Positions 16,434 through 24,563 of a stretch of 64,000 nt of DNA are shown one piece after another. The stretch lies in contig JANXYQ010000069.1 of NCBI GenBank assembly GCA_025355995.1, positions 1-64,000 on the forward strand. Reading direction: 5' to 3'. The translations under genes and the position numbers were made by a program. Every line of letters starts with the position of its first letter. Within the stretch, counting starts at the first letter, position 1. The DNA comes from Spirochaetaceae bacterium (GTDB lineage: Bacteria > Spirochaetota > Spirochaetia > Treponematales > Rectinemataceae). The notes beneath the pieces were generated by a model. That model saw nothing but the letters and a program-made list of their open reading frames with translations. It made no database searches and was not told the origin of the DNA.

Positions 16434-17004
16434 GCTCTCACGCGTCCTCGACTCCATCATAGAGGGAATACTCTCTCCCGAACGCGTCGCGCATTCGAGG
16501 CGGGTCGCCGAACTCTCCGCCCTGCTCTGCGCCCGCGAGGGCCTGGATCCCGAGAGGGGGAGGGTCGCGGGCCTCGCCCACGACCTTTGCAAGGAGCTCC
16601 CCAAGAAGACACAAGCCGCCCTAGGCGTCTCCTACAAGGGAGCGGAGCCCGGATCGGTCCTCATGGCGGACAAGGTAGTCCACGGCCCCGCCGCCGCCGT
16701 GCTCATGGCGAGGGACTACGCCCTCGCGGACGAGGATGTTCTCGAGGCGATCGCGGTGCATACGGTCGGCAAGCCTGGGATGAGCGACCTGGCGACAATC
16801 CTATACTGCGCGGACAAGCTCGAGCCGGGGCGCGAGAGGCTCGACTCAGCCCATCGAGAGCGTTGTCTCTCCCTGCCCCTTCGGGAGATGTTGCTCGCCG
16901 TCGTCGAGGGGGTCGTGGAGTGGATGCGGGTCCAGGGGAAAGCCGTTGCGCCGGAGACCCTAATCCTATACAGTACGCTCGTCCGCGAGGCCGATCCCCT
17001 ATGA
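16420..17004 (+). CDS. yqeK: YqeK-type HD-domain hydrolase (predicted Ap4A hydrolase)
   Basis: A 194-residue HD phosphohydrolase. Metal ligands are visible as HSRRVA (first His), GLAHDLCKE (HD pair) and HGPAAA, with AVHTVGKPGMSDLATILYCADKLEPGR near the end, which is the YqeK signature. YqeK enzymes split diadenosine tetraphosphate symmetrically to ADP. Position between nadD and a LytR-like gene matches many genomes. ATG 16420 lies inside the nadD end and the stop overlaps the next ATG. Confidence 0.9.
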   Translation: MDCAELSRVLDSIIEGILSPERVAHSRRVAELSALLCAREGLDPERGRVAGLAHDLCKELPKKTQAALGVSYKGAEPGSVLMADKVVHGPAAAVLMARDYALADEDVLEAIAVHTVGKPGMSDLATILYCADKLEPGRERLDSAHRERCLSLPLREMLLAVVEGVVEWMRVQGKAVAPETLILYSTLVREADPL

Positions 17005-18176
17005 AGCGCATTACAATCGACAAGAGCACCATGCTCCTCTTCCTCATCGTCGGGATTCTCGCCACCATGCTCGTTTTCCTCTCCCTGTCGCTTCGCTCCG
17101 ACGCTGTGGACCAGGCGATGAAGACCGACCGCATCCTCAACCTCGCGGTCGTGATCGAGAAGGAGGGCAAGCCCGTATCGACGGAGGTATTCTTCTTTTA
17201 TCCCTCGAACGGCCGCGGGGCCCTGCTCGACCTTCCGGGCGAGACCGGGCTCATAATCAAGTCCCTGAATCGCGTCGACCGCATCGACGTGCTATACGAC
17301 CGGCGAAGGCCGAGGGTATATATCGATGAGATCTCCAGCCTTCTCGACGCGAGCGTCCCCTACTGGATCGTCATGGACGAGAAGGGCCTATCATCCGCGG
17401 TAGACCTGCTCGAGGGGCTCGAGGTCTTCGTGCCGACCAGGATTAGCCTTCCCGGACCGCCGCCCGCCTCCCTGCCCTCGGGGGCCGTAGTCCTCGACGG
17501 CGACAAGACAGGGCAATTCGCCTTTTACAAGGATCCGGACGAAACGGACTCGGACACGATGGCGCGAAGGCAGAAGCTGTTCCAATCCCTCGTCCGCAGG
17601 TTGGGCGAGAAATCCTCGTGGATCACGCGCCCCGACGTCTTCACGACATTCAAGAGGAACATGCGCACCAACCTCAGCGACGACAGCCTCAAGCGGCTTT
17701 TCTCCGAGCTCGCGAGGCTCGATGCCGACCGGCTGGTGCTCCAGAGGGTTACGGGCGTCTACAGGAGCGTCGACGATAAGCGGCTCCTCTTCCCCCATTA
17801 CGACGGCGAGCTCGTGCGGGACATCGTCAAGCAGACGCTCAACGCCTTGGCCAACTCGGACTCTTCGTCCCCCGCAGACAAGATCTTCACGATCGAGATC
17901 CTGAACGGCACGCCGACGAAGGGGCTCGCGAAGAAGGCGGCCGAGATATTCCAGAGCTTCGGCTACGACGTCGTTTCCGTCGACAACGCCGAGCGCGAGG
18001 ATTACGATAAGACTCAGGTTCTCGATCGTTTCTCCAACGCCGACGCGGCGAAGAACATCGCGAGCGTCATCCGATGTTCGTCTACGAGCCTTCAATCCCT
18101 CGCCCAGGGAGAGGCCGCGGCGGACTTCACGATCATACTAGGAAAGGACTTCAATGGCAGGTATTGCTCCAAATAG
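17001..18176 (+). CDS. LytR-CpsA-Psr family protein with LytR C-terminal domain
   Basis: A 391-residue membrane protein: one N-terminal membrane segment (about 10-30, TMLLFLIVGILATML), an extracytoplasmic LCP-like domain and a C-terminal LytR_C domain starting at IFTIEILNGTPTKGLAKKAA. The LCP domain is divergent; the DTMARRQKLFQSLV helix corresponds to the conserved Arg-rich helix, but several usual Asp/Arg residues are hard to place. LCP proteins transfer glycopolymers to peptidoglycan. In spirochaetes this role is unproven. ATG 17001 overlaps the yqeK stop as ATGA. Confidence 0.8.
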   Translation: MKRITIDKSTMLLFLIVGILATMLVFLSLSLRSDAVDQAMKTDRILNLAVVIEKEGKPVSTEVFFFYPSNGRGALLDLPGETGLIIKSLNRVDRIDVLYDRRRPRVYIDEISSLLDASVPYWIVMDEKGLSSAVDLLEGLEVFVPTRISLPGPPPASLPSGAVVLDGDKTGQFAFYKDPDETDSDTMARRQKLFQSLVRRLGEKSSWITRPDVFTTFKRNMRTNLSDDSLKRLFSELARLDADRLVLQRVTGVYRSVDDKRLLFPHYDGELVRDIVKQTLNALANSDSSSPADKIFTIEILNGTPTKGLAKKAAEIFQSFGYDVVSVDNAEREDYDKTQVLDRFSNADAAKNIASVIRCSSTSLQSLAQGEAAADFTIILGKDFNGRYCSK

Positions 18177-18537
18177 CAGGGAGGCGGCGCTCGCGCTAGC
18201 CACCTTGCTCGCAGACCACAACGGAAGCGACGTCGCGATGCTCGACGTGGCCGTACAGGCGGGCTGGGCCGATTATTTCGTGATCGCCACGGCCACGAGC
18301 TCGGCCCACCTGCGGGGCCTCGTGCGCTTCATCGACGACGAGGCGGCGCGGCTGGGCCTCGCGAGGCTCGGGAGGAGGGCCAACCTCGCGGACGACGACG
18401 AATGGCTCCTCGTCGACTTCGGGGATATCGTCGTCCACGTCATGACCGAGAGCGCCAGGGGCTTCTACGAGCTCGAGAAGCTATGGTTCCAGTCCGACGC
18501 GGTGAGAGTGGCACCTACGGGCGCGCCGAAGGCCTAG
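18154..18537 (+). CDS. rsfS: Ribosomal silencing factor RsfS
   Basis: A 127-residue RsfS/Iojap protein that binds L14 and prevents subunit joining under starvation. Recognised by DVAVQAGWADYFVIATATSSAHLRG, the central DEWLLVDFGDIVVHVM strand and ARGFYELEKLW. It overlaps the LytR-like gene by 23 bases and is the last gene before a strong terminator. Confidence 0.95.
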   Translation: MAGIAPNSREAALALATLLADHNGSDVAMLDVAVQAGWADYFVIATATSSAHLRGLVRFIDDEAARLGLARLGRRANLADDDEWLLVDFGDIVVHVMTESARGFYELEKLWFQSDAVRVAPTGAPKA

Positions 18538-18552
18538 GGGCCGGGCAATATA

Positions 18553-18577
18553 AAGGCCGCCCCTCGGCGGCCTTTTG
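18553..18577 (+). terminator. Intrinsic terminator after rsfS
   Basis: A perfect 9-base stem (AAGGCCGCC with GGCGGCCTT, 18553-18561 and 18566-18574) with a four-base loop and a short T run. It ends the obgE-to-rsfS unit and may also serve the convergent acidic-protein gene. Confidence 0.85.
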
Positions 18578-18598
18578 GATTCGAGGAGGGCGCCGCCC

Positions 18599-18934
18599 TC
18601 ACTCGTCGAAATCGTCGTAGTCGATATCGTCCTCGTAGTCGAAATCCTCTTCCTCTTCCTCGGATTCCCCATCCTCGAAATCGTCCGTGGACTCCTCGTC
18701 GTCGTCGAAGTCCTCGTCGTCGTCGAAGTCCTCGTCCGCATCGTCGAAGCCGTCTTCCTCGACATCGTCGAACTCCTCTTCCTCCTCGAAATCGTCGTCC
18801 TCGTAGTCCTCGTAACTGTCGTCGAAGAGGAGTCCGGCCGATCGGGCCGGATCGATGTAGGGAAAATCGGAAACGGCTGAGAGCGCGAGATCGGGAGCTT
18901 CGTCCATCGCGGGTTCGCCGTTGGTGGGGATCAT
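18599..18934 (-). CDS. Highly acidic low-complexity protein
   Basis: A 111-residue protein with no recognised family. Residues 1-37 are ordinary (ending FPYIDPARSAGLLF); the rest is almost only Asp, Glu, Phe and Tyr in irregular blocks such as EEEEEFDDVEEDGFDD, giving a very low predicted isoelectric point. The codons vary (GAC, GAT, GAG, GAA), so the tract is not a simple DNA repeat expansion. A strong GGGAGGAATGAGTC site before ATG 18934 and a candidate promoter further upstream support a real gene. The spaced aromatic-acidic pattern recalls nucleic-acid-mimic or chaperone-like tails, but that is only a guess. Confidence 0.7.
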   Translation of the reverse strand: MIPTNGEPAMDEAPDLALSAVSDFPYIDPARSAGLLFDDSYEDYEDDDFEEEEEFDDVEEDGFDDADEDFDDDEDFDDDEESTDDFEDGESEEEEEDFDYEDDIDYDDFDE

Positions 18935-19031
18935 GACTCATTCCTCCCTGCGATATGCTGGCGCCTCGAATCGAAAAAGGCCGCCATTGGATAGACGCGA
19001 CCTCATCGCAACGCGTCCCATGCCAAACGAA

Positions 19032-19061
19032 AATCTAAAAGAGTATCCGCCGGTCTGTCAA
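19032..19061 (-). promoter_or_regulatory. Promoter for the acidic-protein gene
   Basis: On the minus strand a perfect TTGACA (19061-19056), 18-base spacer and TAGATT (4 of 6, 19037-19032). Predicted leader of about 90 bases to ATG 18934. The 226-base gap between 18934 and 19161 holds this and the divergent ispE promoter; I see nothing else in it. Confidence 0.5.
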
Positions 19062-19121
19062 CTACGATCGTACAAATAATAAAGCCTCGGGTACCTTTGT
19101 TTGGCCCGATTCACCCAGGGT

Positions 19122-19149
19122 TTGACAAGCCTGAGCAGATATGTATAAT
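19122..19149 (+). promoter_or_regulatory. Consensus promoter for ispE, nearly leaderless
   Basis: Perfect TTGACA (19122-19127) and perfect TATAAT (19144-19149) separated by 16 bases. ATG 19161 is only eleven bases beyond the -10 box, so the mRNA should start about five bases before the codon with no room for a ribosome binding site. Confidence 0.8.
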
Positions 19150-19160
19150 ATCAGCCTCAA

Positions 19161-20039
19161 ATGGCGGCGAGTGTCCGCATACAGGCAGCGGCTAAGATAA
19201 ACCTGCATCTCAGGGTCTACGATCGTCGCGAGGACGGTTTTCACGACATCCTGAGCCTCTTCCAAGCCGTTTCTCTCGCGGATTCCATCGTCATACGTTC
19301 TTTGAAAGAGTCAGATACCATAGAGATCGACGGCGAATTCGACTGTCCTGCCCGAGAAACTACGGTGTACAAGGCCGTGCAGGCCTACCGGAATGCCACG
19401 GGGATCAGGACTGGCTTGGCGCTATCGGTCGCCAAGCGCATTCCCGCCGGCGCCGGCCTAGGCGGTGGCTCCAGCGACGCGGCGGCCGTCCTACTCGGGC
19501 TCGAGGGCCTCCTGCGGGGCGGCGTAAGCGAGGCGGAGACGCTCAGGCTCGGAGCCTCCATAGGGAGCGATGTGCCCTTTTTCCTTTCCGCGGCTGCCGC
19601 GATCGTGTCGGGCCGGGGCGAAAAGGTAGAAGCCATCGAGGCCCGAGGCGATTTTCGGCTGATCATAGCCTTCCCCGGCTTTTCCGTGTCGACGGCTGCC
19701 GCCTACTCGATCTTGGATCGACAACGGCGCGATCGAGGCGAAATCGCCGATCCGAGTCCGAGCGAGCTGGCGAAAGCATACGACCGCGATATAGGACTGT
19801 GGCCCTTCGCCAATTCCTTCGAGGGCGTGATCGGGGCCAAGCATCCGGCGATACCGGAGGCGAAGGGTATTTTACTAGGAGCCGGCGCCTCCTTCGCCGC
19901 GATGAGCGGCTCCGGAAGTTCGGTATTCGGCGTGTTCGAGGGAGGGACAGGGCAGGACGAAGCTAAAGGCCGCCTCGAGGCCTTGGGCTGCAGGGTCTAC
20001 GCCGCGGCACCGCTTGCGCGTTGCATGGCACTGGATTAG
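19161..20039 (+). CDS. ispE: 4-diphosphocytidyl-2-C-methyl-D-erythritol kinase
   Basis: A 292-residue GHMP kinase of the MEP isoprenoid pathway, phosphorylating CDP-ME. It has the opening AAAKINLHLRVYDRREDGFHDI, the ATP loop IPAGAGLGGGSSDAAAV and a C-terminal GHMP motif AMSGSGSSVFGVF. Length is normal. ATG 19161 fits the family N-terminus and lies directly after a consensus promoter. It is followed by spoVG, which has its own candidate promoter inside the ispE end. Confidence 0.96.
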   Translation: MAASVRIQAAAKINLHLRVYDRREDGFHDILSLFQAVSLADSIVIRSLKESDTIEIDGEFDCPARETTVYKAVQAYRNATGIRTGLALSVAKRIPAGAGLGGGSSDAAAVLLGLEGLLRGGVSEAETLRLGASIGSDVPFFLSAAAAIVSGRGEKVEAIEARGDFRLIIAFPGFSVSTAAAYSILDRQRRDRGEIADPSPSELAKAYDRDIGLWPFANSFEGVIGAKHPAIPEAKGILLGAGASFAAMSGSGSSVFGVFEGGTGQDEAKGRLEALGCRVYAAAPLARCMALD

Positions 20040-20042
20040 AAT
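20014..20042 (+). promoter_or_regulatory. Candidate promoter for spoVG
   Basis: TTGCGC at 20014-20019, 17-base spacer, TAGAAT (5 of 6) at 20037-20042, overlapping the ispE stop. Predicted leader of about 35 bases with an AAGGAG site. Confidence 0.45.
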
Positions 20043-20084
20043 CACGTAAACATCTTCCGCGCGCGTGCAAGGAGAGTCGGAGCC

Positions 20085-20369
20085 ATGGAGATCACGGATA
20101 TCCGCATCCGAAGGGTCACTACCGAAGGCAAGCTCAAGGCGTACGTGACGGTGACCTTCGACGACTGCTTCGTCGTTCATAACGTCAAGATCATCGAAGG
20201 CAAGAGCGGCGTCTTTATCGCCATGCCGAGCCGGAAGACGAGAAACGGGGAGTACAAAGACATAGCGCATCCAATTCATCCCGATTTCCGAAGCCGTCTC
20301 CAGGATCGCATACTCGAGGCTTACGAGACCGCACCGCTGGCGGACGCGACCGCAGCCGACTTCGACTGA
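20085..20369 (+). CDS. spoVG: SpoVG-family regulatory protein
   Basis: A 94-residue SpoVG, starting [20 protein letters not shown] and containing [11 protein letters not shown] and [11 protein letters not shown], the family core. SpoVG proteins bind nucleic acid and act as global regulators; in Borrelia the homologue is a characterised DNA- and RNA-binding regulator. Association with ispE is conserved in spirochaetes and in Gram-positives (ispE-purR-spoVG neighbourhood). An AAGGAG site lies thirteen bases before ATG 20085. Confidence 0.96.
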   Translation: MEITDIRIRRVTTEGKLKAYVTVTFDDCFVVHNVKIIEGKSGVFIAMPSRKTRNGEYKDIAHPIHPDFRSRLQDRILEAYETAPLADATAADFD

Positions 20370-20400
20370 TATCGGTAATTCCAGTACTGATCGATCGTAC

Positions 20401-20472
20401 TGGGACGTCGGCAAGCGGTAAGCCATCGGACTTTGGCTCCGACATTCGCAGGTTCGAATCCTGCCGTCCCAA
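20401..20472 (+). tRNA. tRNA-Gln (anticodon TTG)
   Basis: A full cloverleaf can be drawn: acceptor TGGGACG with CGTCCCA, D stem GGC/GCC, anticodon stem TCGGA/TCCGA with loop CTTTGGC (anticodon TTG at loop positions 34-36), T stem GCAGG/CCTGC with loop TTCGAAT. The U1-A72 pair is typical of tRNA-Gln. The 3' CCA is not encoded. It sits between spoVG and rplY, 38 bases before the rplY ATG, so all may be processed from one transcript. Confidence 0.95.
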
Positions 20473-20510
20473 TACTCGCGCATAAACGAGATTTTCAAGG
20501 AGACTTTAGC

Positions 20511-21221
20511 ATGAACCAGTCCGTAATCAAGGCAACCCCGCGCGCCCAGACAACCAAGGGCGAGCTGAACCAGCTCCGTGCCAAGGGCCAAATCCCCGCG
20601 GTCATCTACGGCGGAGGCGATGCCGCTACCCACGTATTCCTCGATGAGAAGGAATTCCTCAAGGTGGCTGCCGGGATCTCCGAATCGACCATCCTCGGGA
20701 TCGAGATAGGCGGCGTGAAGAAGCGAGCCTTCGTGAAGGCTCGCCAGAGGAACAGCATCACCACTAAGATCATCCACGTCGACTTCCTGGAAGTCGTATC
20801 CGGCCGCTTGCTCCACGCCCGCGTGCCCCTGCGCCTCGTCGGCATTCCGGTCGGCGTCCGGGAGGGCGGCGTCCTCGAGAACCCTGCGCACGAGATCGAG
20901 GTCGAGTGCGATCCCGACAACCTGCCCGAAGGCATCGACGTGGACGTCTCCGAGCTCCACGCCAACCACTCTATCCACGTCCGCGAGCTCAAGATCGGCG
21001 GGAAGATCAAGGTGCTCTCCAGCCCCGAGCTGGTCGTCGCGCTCGTCAAGTTCATAAAGGAAGAGGTCGTCGAGGCTCCTGTCGTCGCGGCCGCTCCCGT
21101 GGAGGGCGCTGCTCCCGTCGCCGGAGCTCCCGGAGCTCCTGGTGCTCCCGGCGCCGCCGCTCCCGCCGCCGGCGCTACCGCGGCAACCGCCGCTCCCGCC
21201 AAGAAGGAAGACAAGAAGTGA
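20511..21221 (+). CDS. rplY: 50S ribosomal protein L25, long Ctc form
   Basis: A 236-residue L25/Ctc protein binding 5S rRNA. The N-terminal L25 domain reads GELNQLRAKGQIPAVIYGGG to about residue 95 (IIHVDFLEVV), followed by the TL5-type beta domain (VPLRLVGIPVGVREGGVLE). The last 45 residues are an Ala/Pro/Gly-rich tail with GAPGAPGAPG repeats and a Lys-rich end (KKEDKK), probably disordered. AAGGAG lies twelve bases upstream of ATG 20511. Confidence 0.95.
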   Translation: MNQSVIKATPRAQTTKGELNQLRAKGQIPAVIYGGGDAATHVFLDEKEFLKVAAGISESTILGIEIGGVKKRAFVKARQRNSITTKIIHVDFLEVVSGRLLHARVPLRLVGIPVGVREGGVLENPAHEIEVECDPDNLPEGIDVDVSELHANHSIHVRELKIGGKIKVLSSPELVVALVKFIKEEVVEAPVVAAAPVEGAAPVAGAPGAPGAPGAAAPAAGATAATAAPAKKEDKK

Positions 21222-21259
21222 TGATCCGCCGGGGGGCAGTCTTCTCCCGGTACCGAACG

Positions 21260-21286
21260 AAGGGGGCCGCGAGGCCCTCTTTTTTA
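21260..21286 (+). terminator. Intrinsic terminator after rplY
   Basis: A 9-base stem (AAGGGGGCC with GGCCCTCTT, one G-U pair) capped by a GCGA tetraloop and followed by six T. It ends only five bases before the tilS ATG. Confidence 0.88.
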
Positions 21287-21291
21287 TTGGT

Positions 21292-22683
21292 ATGGGCAGA
21301 GCGCGCTGCGGCGTAGAAGCCGCCCTGCTCGAGTTCCTCTCGGGCAGGGGCCTTCGTTTCGGCGACGCCGTCGGTGTCGCATATTCCGGAGGCCCTGATT
21401 CCGCCGCCCTGCTGGCCGCTCTCTCGTCGATCGGCTGGCGAAGTCCCATAGCCGTCCATGTCGATCACGGCATCCGTGGCCGCGAGGAGCTGGACGGGGA
21501 GCTCGCGATAATCAAGAAGGTCTGCCTATCGCTGGGCGCGCGGCTCCTGGTCGCGCGAGTGAGGCCGGGCGCCGTGCTCGAGCGGGCGAGGGCGAGCGGC
21601 GAAGGCCTGGAGTCGGCGGCCAGGCGCTATCGTTACGCGGCGTTCCGCGAGGCCATGAGGAGGAGCGGGACGACCGCCCTTCTCCTCGCCCACACAATGG
21701 ACGACCAAATAGAGACCCTCCTGATGCGAATGTTCGCGGGCTCCGGCGCCGGAGGCATGAAGGGCATCCCCGAGGCTAGGGGGCCCTTCATGCGCCCCTT
21801 CCTCGGAATCGAGAAGGCGGCCCTGCTTTCCTACCTGGACGTCCGCGGGATTGCCTACTCGTCGGATTCGACCAACGTGTCGGGCGATTTCCTCAGGAAC
21901 AAGGTTCGCCGAACCCTCGTGCCGGCCCTGGACTTGAGCTTCCCCGGTTGGAGGAAGGGCCTGGCCTCTACCGCCGCCAAGGCCGCCCTCGACGAGGCCG
22001 CGCTCTCGGCGGCAGCCGACGCTCTGCCCTTTTCTCCGTCCCCGCTCGCCCCGAACGAATATTCGCTTTCCGCCGAAGAGCTCCTCAAAGCGCCCGAATC
22101 GGTCGCCCTGAGATCCCTCGTGCGGGCCTCGGGGAAGCTCCTGGGCAGTGAGCGCTTCCCCTTCCGGGCGGCCCTGGCGGCTCTTTCGGCGCTTCGCGGG
22201 GGAGAGGGCTCGCGCTATCGAGGGGCCGGCCTGGAACTCTCGATCGAGGGAGGCAGCGTCGCGCTGCGTCGATCGTCCGCCTTTCCCGAGCGCGGCGGCC
22301 TTGATTTTCCTAAGGTAGGCGGCTATTTTGTACTTATTGACCGACCCCGCCGGGTTCGCGTGGGCTCCCTCGTAGTGAGGGCCGCGTGGGCCGCGGGCGG
22401 AAACAGCGGGATCCGCTCCGACGCTTTCCGATTCCCCCTCGTCGTCAGATCGCGACGGCCAGGCGATTCTATCGCCCTGGAGCAAGGGAACAAGAGGCTA
22501 GACGCTCTCTTCTCTGAGTGGGCCTTGCCGGAGAGAGCGCGAAGGGCGGTTCCAGTCGTCGAGGATCGCGACGGCATCGTCGCGGTGCTGGGCGCGGGGT
22601 CCGGAGGCAAGGATAGGTATCGCGCGAGAGCTCCTTCGGGAGAATGCGGGCGCAACCTCTCGATTATCGTGAAAGGAGCCTGA
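21292..22683 (+). CDS. tilS: tRNA(Ile)-lysidine synthase
   Basis: A 463-residue enzyme that converts C34 of tRNA-Ile(CAU) to lysidine. The PP-loop motif SGGPDSAALL, HVDHGIRG, LLLAHTMDDQIETLLMRMFAG and the SDSTN segment are the standard TilS landmarks; the C-terminal domain holds RRPGDSIALEQGNKRLDALF. ATG 21292 lies immediately after the rplY terminator and has no ribosome binding site, so expression needs either read-through or an unseen promoter. No other start in frame gives the expected N-terminus. It precedes ftsH, as in Bacillus, but without hpt between. Confidence 0.93.
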   Translation: MGRARCGVEAALLEFLSGRGLRFGDAVGVAYSGGPDSAALLAALSSIGWRSPIAVHVDHGIRGREELDGELAIIKKVCLSLGARLLVARVRPGAVLERARASGEGLESAARRYRYAAFREAMRRSGTTALLLAHTMDDQIETLLMRMFAGSGAGGMKGIPEARGPFMRPFLGIEKAALLSYLDVRGIAYSSDSTNVSGDFLRNKVRRTLVPALDLSFPGWRKGLASTAAKAALDEAALSAAADALPFSPSPLAPNEYSLSAEELLKAPESVALRSLVRASGKLLGSERFPFRAALAALSALRGGEGSRYRGAGLELSIEGGSVALRRSSAFPERGGLDFPKVGGYFVLIDRPRRVRVGSLVVRAAWAAGGNSGIRSDAFRFPLVVRSRRPGDSIALEQGNKRLDALFSEWALPERARRAVPVVEDRDGIVAVLGAGSGGKDRYRARAPSGECGRNLSIIVKGA

Positions 22684-22689
22684 GGCCCG

Positions 22690-24561
22690 ATGGATTTCGA
22701 CGACCAGAACCCGCCCCCGCAGCGCAAGAACGGACAGGGTCCCGATGGACCGGCGCGAGGAAGCAAGGCGGCGCTCGCCTTGTTCCTTTCGCTGGGAGTG
22801 CTGTTTTCCGCCCTGTTCCTGTTCAACGACCGTGGGGTCGCGAACGAAATAACCTATTCGTCCTTCCTCAACAGCCTGGAGCAGGGCGAGGTAGACTCGG
22901 TCAAGATACTCGACCAAGCCGAAATCCAAGGGACGCTCAAGGGCAAGACGGGCGCTCAGGCTATCTTCAAGACCATGATCCCCTACGCCGATCCCGGTCT
23001 CCTCGACAAGCTCCGAGCCAAGGAAGTGAAGGTCTCGGGCGGGATCAAGGGCGCGAGCCCCTGGCAGATCATCATCGAATTCGCGCCATGGCTCTTCGGC
23101 TTCTTCATCGTCTGGCTCATGCTCAGGCAGGTCCAGGGCAATAACAAGGCCTTCAGCTTCGGCAAGAGCAGGGCCAAGCGCTACATCGAGCCGGCGAAGA
23201 AGACCACCTTCGCGGACGTCGCCGGGCAGAAGGAAGCCAAGTACGAGCTCCTGGAGGTCGTCGACTACCTGAAGAACCCCCAAAAATTCGTCAAGATGGG
23301 CGCCCGGATCCCGAAAGGCGCCCTCTTGGTCGGAATGCCCGGGACGGGAAAGACCCTGCTCGCGAAGGCCGTGGCGGGAGAGGCCAACGTGCCCTTCTTC
23401 CACATGTCGGGGTCCGACTTCGTTGAGATGTTCGTGGGCGTCGGCGCGAGCCGGGTGCGCGACCTCTTCGAGCAGGGCAGGCGCAGCGCGCCCTGCATCA
23501 TCTTCATCGACGAGCTCGACGCCGTCGGGCGAACGAGGGGCGCCGGCTACGGCGGAGGGCATGACGAACGGGAGCAGACCCTCAACCAGATGCTCGTCGA
23601 GATGGACGGCTTCGACACCAAGGACGGGGTCATAATACTGGCCGCCACCAACCGGCCTGACGTGCTCGACCCGGCCCTGCTCAGGCCCGGTCGATTCGAC
23701 CGGCAGGTCGTCGTCGCGATGCCCGACGTCCAGGAGCGCCAGGACATCCTCGCCATCCATATGAAGAGGATTCCGGTCGATGCCGACGTGGACGTCTCGC
23801 GCCTAGCCCGGGCGACTCCGGGAACCTCAGGCGCGGACCTGGCCAACCTGGTCAACGAGGCGGCGCTATTCGCCATTCGCAAGGAGAAGGCCACGGTTTT
23901 CATGGACGACTTCGAGGATGCCCGGGACAAGCTCCTCATGGGAGTGGCGCGTCATAGCCTGGTCATCACCGACGACGAGAAGCGGGCGACGGCGGTGCAC
24001 GAGGCCGGCCACGCCCTCCTGCATTACCATCTCGCCCATTCGGACCCGCTGCACAAAGTCACCGTCGTGCCCCGCGGTAGGGCACTCGGATTGTCGATCT
24101 CCCTCCCGGAAAAAGACGTCTATTCGCGCGCTCGGTCCTGGCTCGACGACAGGATCGCGATCATGTACGGCGGGTTCGCCGCCGAGAGGCTAGTATACGG
24201 CGAGACCACGACCGGCACCGCGCAGGACATCCGGCAAGCCACCGACTTCGCGAGGAAGATGGTCTGCGAGTGGGGCATGGCCGACCAAATGGGGCCCGTC
24301 GCCTACGGCCAGGAGGATGAGCCCATCTTCATCGGCAAGGAGATAGCCCAGCACAAGGACTACTCCGAGAACACAGCCATGCGCATCGACGAGGCCATCA
24401 AGAAAATACTCGAGTCGGCCCTAGCCCGCGTGACGGCGATCCTGACGGAGCATCGCGACCAGCTCGAGAAGCTCGCCGACGCCCTAGTGATGCGCGAAAC
24501 CCTCGAGGATTCCGAGGTTCGCCTACTCCTCGGCTTCCCGCCCAGAGAGCGGAGGGCGTAG
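22690..24561 (+). CDS. ftsH: ATP-dependent zinc metalloprotease FtsH
   Basis: A 623-residue membrane AAA protease. Membrane segments lie near residues 26-46 and 122-140, flanking a periplasmic domain. The AAA module has Walker A GMPGTGKT (Met in place of the common Pro), Walker [12 protein letters not shown] and second-region-of-homology RPGRFDR. The zinc site is HEAGH near residue 437, with the third ligand Asp in the following helical region. FtsH degrades misassembled membrane proteins and selected regulators. AAAGGAG lies upstream of ATG 22690. It is coupled to two exported proteins downstream. Confidence 0.97.
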   Translation: MDFDDQNPPPQRKNGQGPDGPARGSKAALALFLSLGVLFSALFLFNDRGVANEITYSSFLNSLEQGEVDSVKILDQAEIQGTLKGKTGAQAIFKTMIPYADPGLLDKLRAKEVKVSGGIKGASPWQIIIEFAPWLFGFFIVWLMLRQVQGNNKAFSFGKSRAKRYIEPAKKTTFADVAGQKEAKYELLEVVDYLKNPQKFVKMGARIPKGALLVGMPGTGKTLLAKAVAGEANVPFFHMSGSDFVEMFVGVGASRVRDLFEQGRRSAPCIIFIDELDAVGRTRGAGYGGGHDEREQTLNQMLVEMDGFDTKDGVIILAATNRPDVLDPALLRPGRFDRQVVVAMPDVQERQDILAIHMKRIPVDADVDVSRLARATPGTSGADLANLVNEAALFAIRKEKATVFMDDFEDARDKLLMGVARHSLVITDDEKRATAVHEAGHALLHYHLAHSDPLHKVTVVPRGRALGLSISLPEKDVYSRARSWLDDRIAIMYGGFAAERLVYGETTTGTAQDIRQATDFARKMVCEWGMADQMGPVAYGQEDEPIFIGKEIAQHKDYSENTAMRIDEAIKKILESALARVTAILTEHRDQLEKLADALVMRETLEDSEVRLLLGFPPRERRA

Positions 24562-24563
24562 AA

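Noticed and set aside
18575-18880. Hydrophobic reading frame opposite the acidic protein
   Set aside because: It is the complement of the acidic codons (Asp and Glu codons give Val, Leu, Ile and Phe), has no ribosome site and runs into the terminator region.
21066-21221. Collagen-like or repeat-derived gene in the L25 tail
   Set aside because: The Gly-Ala-Pro triplets are short and continuous with the L25 frame, which is a known variable tail of Ctc-type L25.
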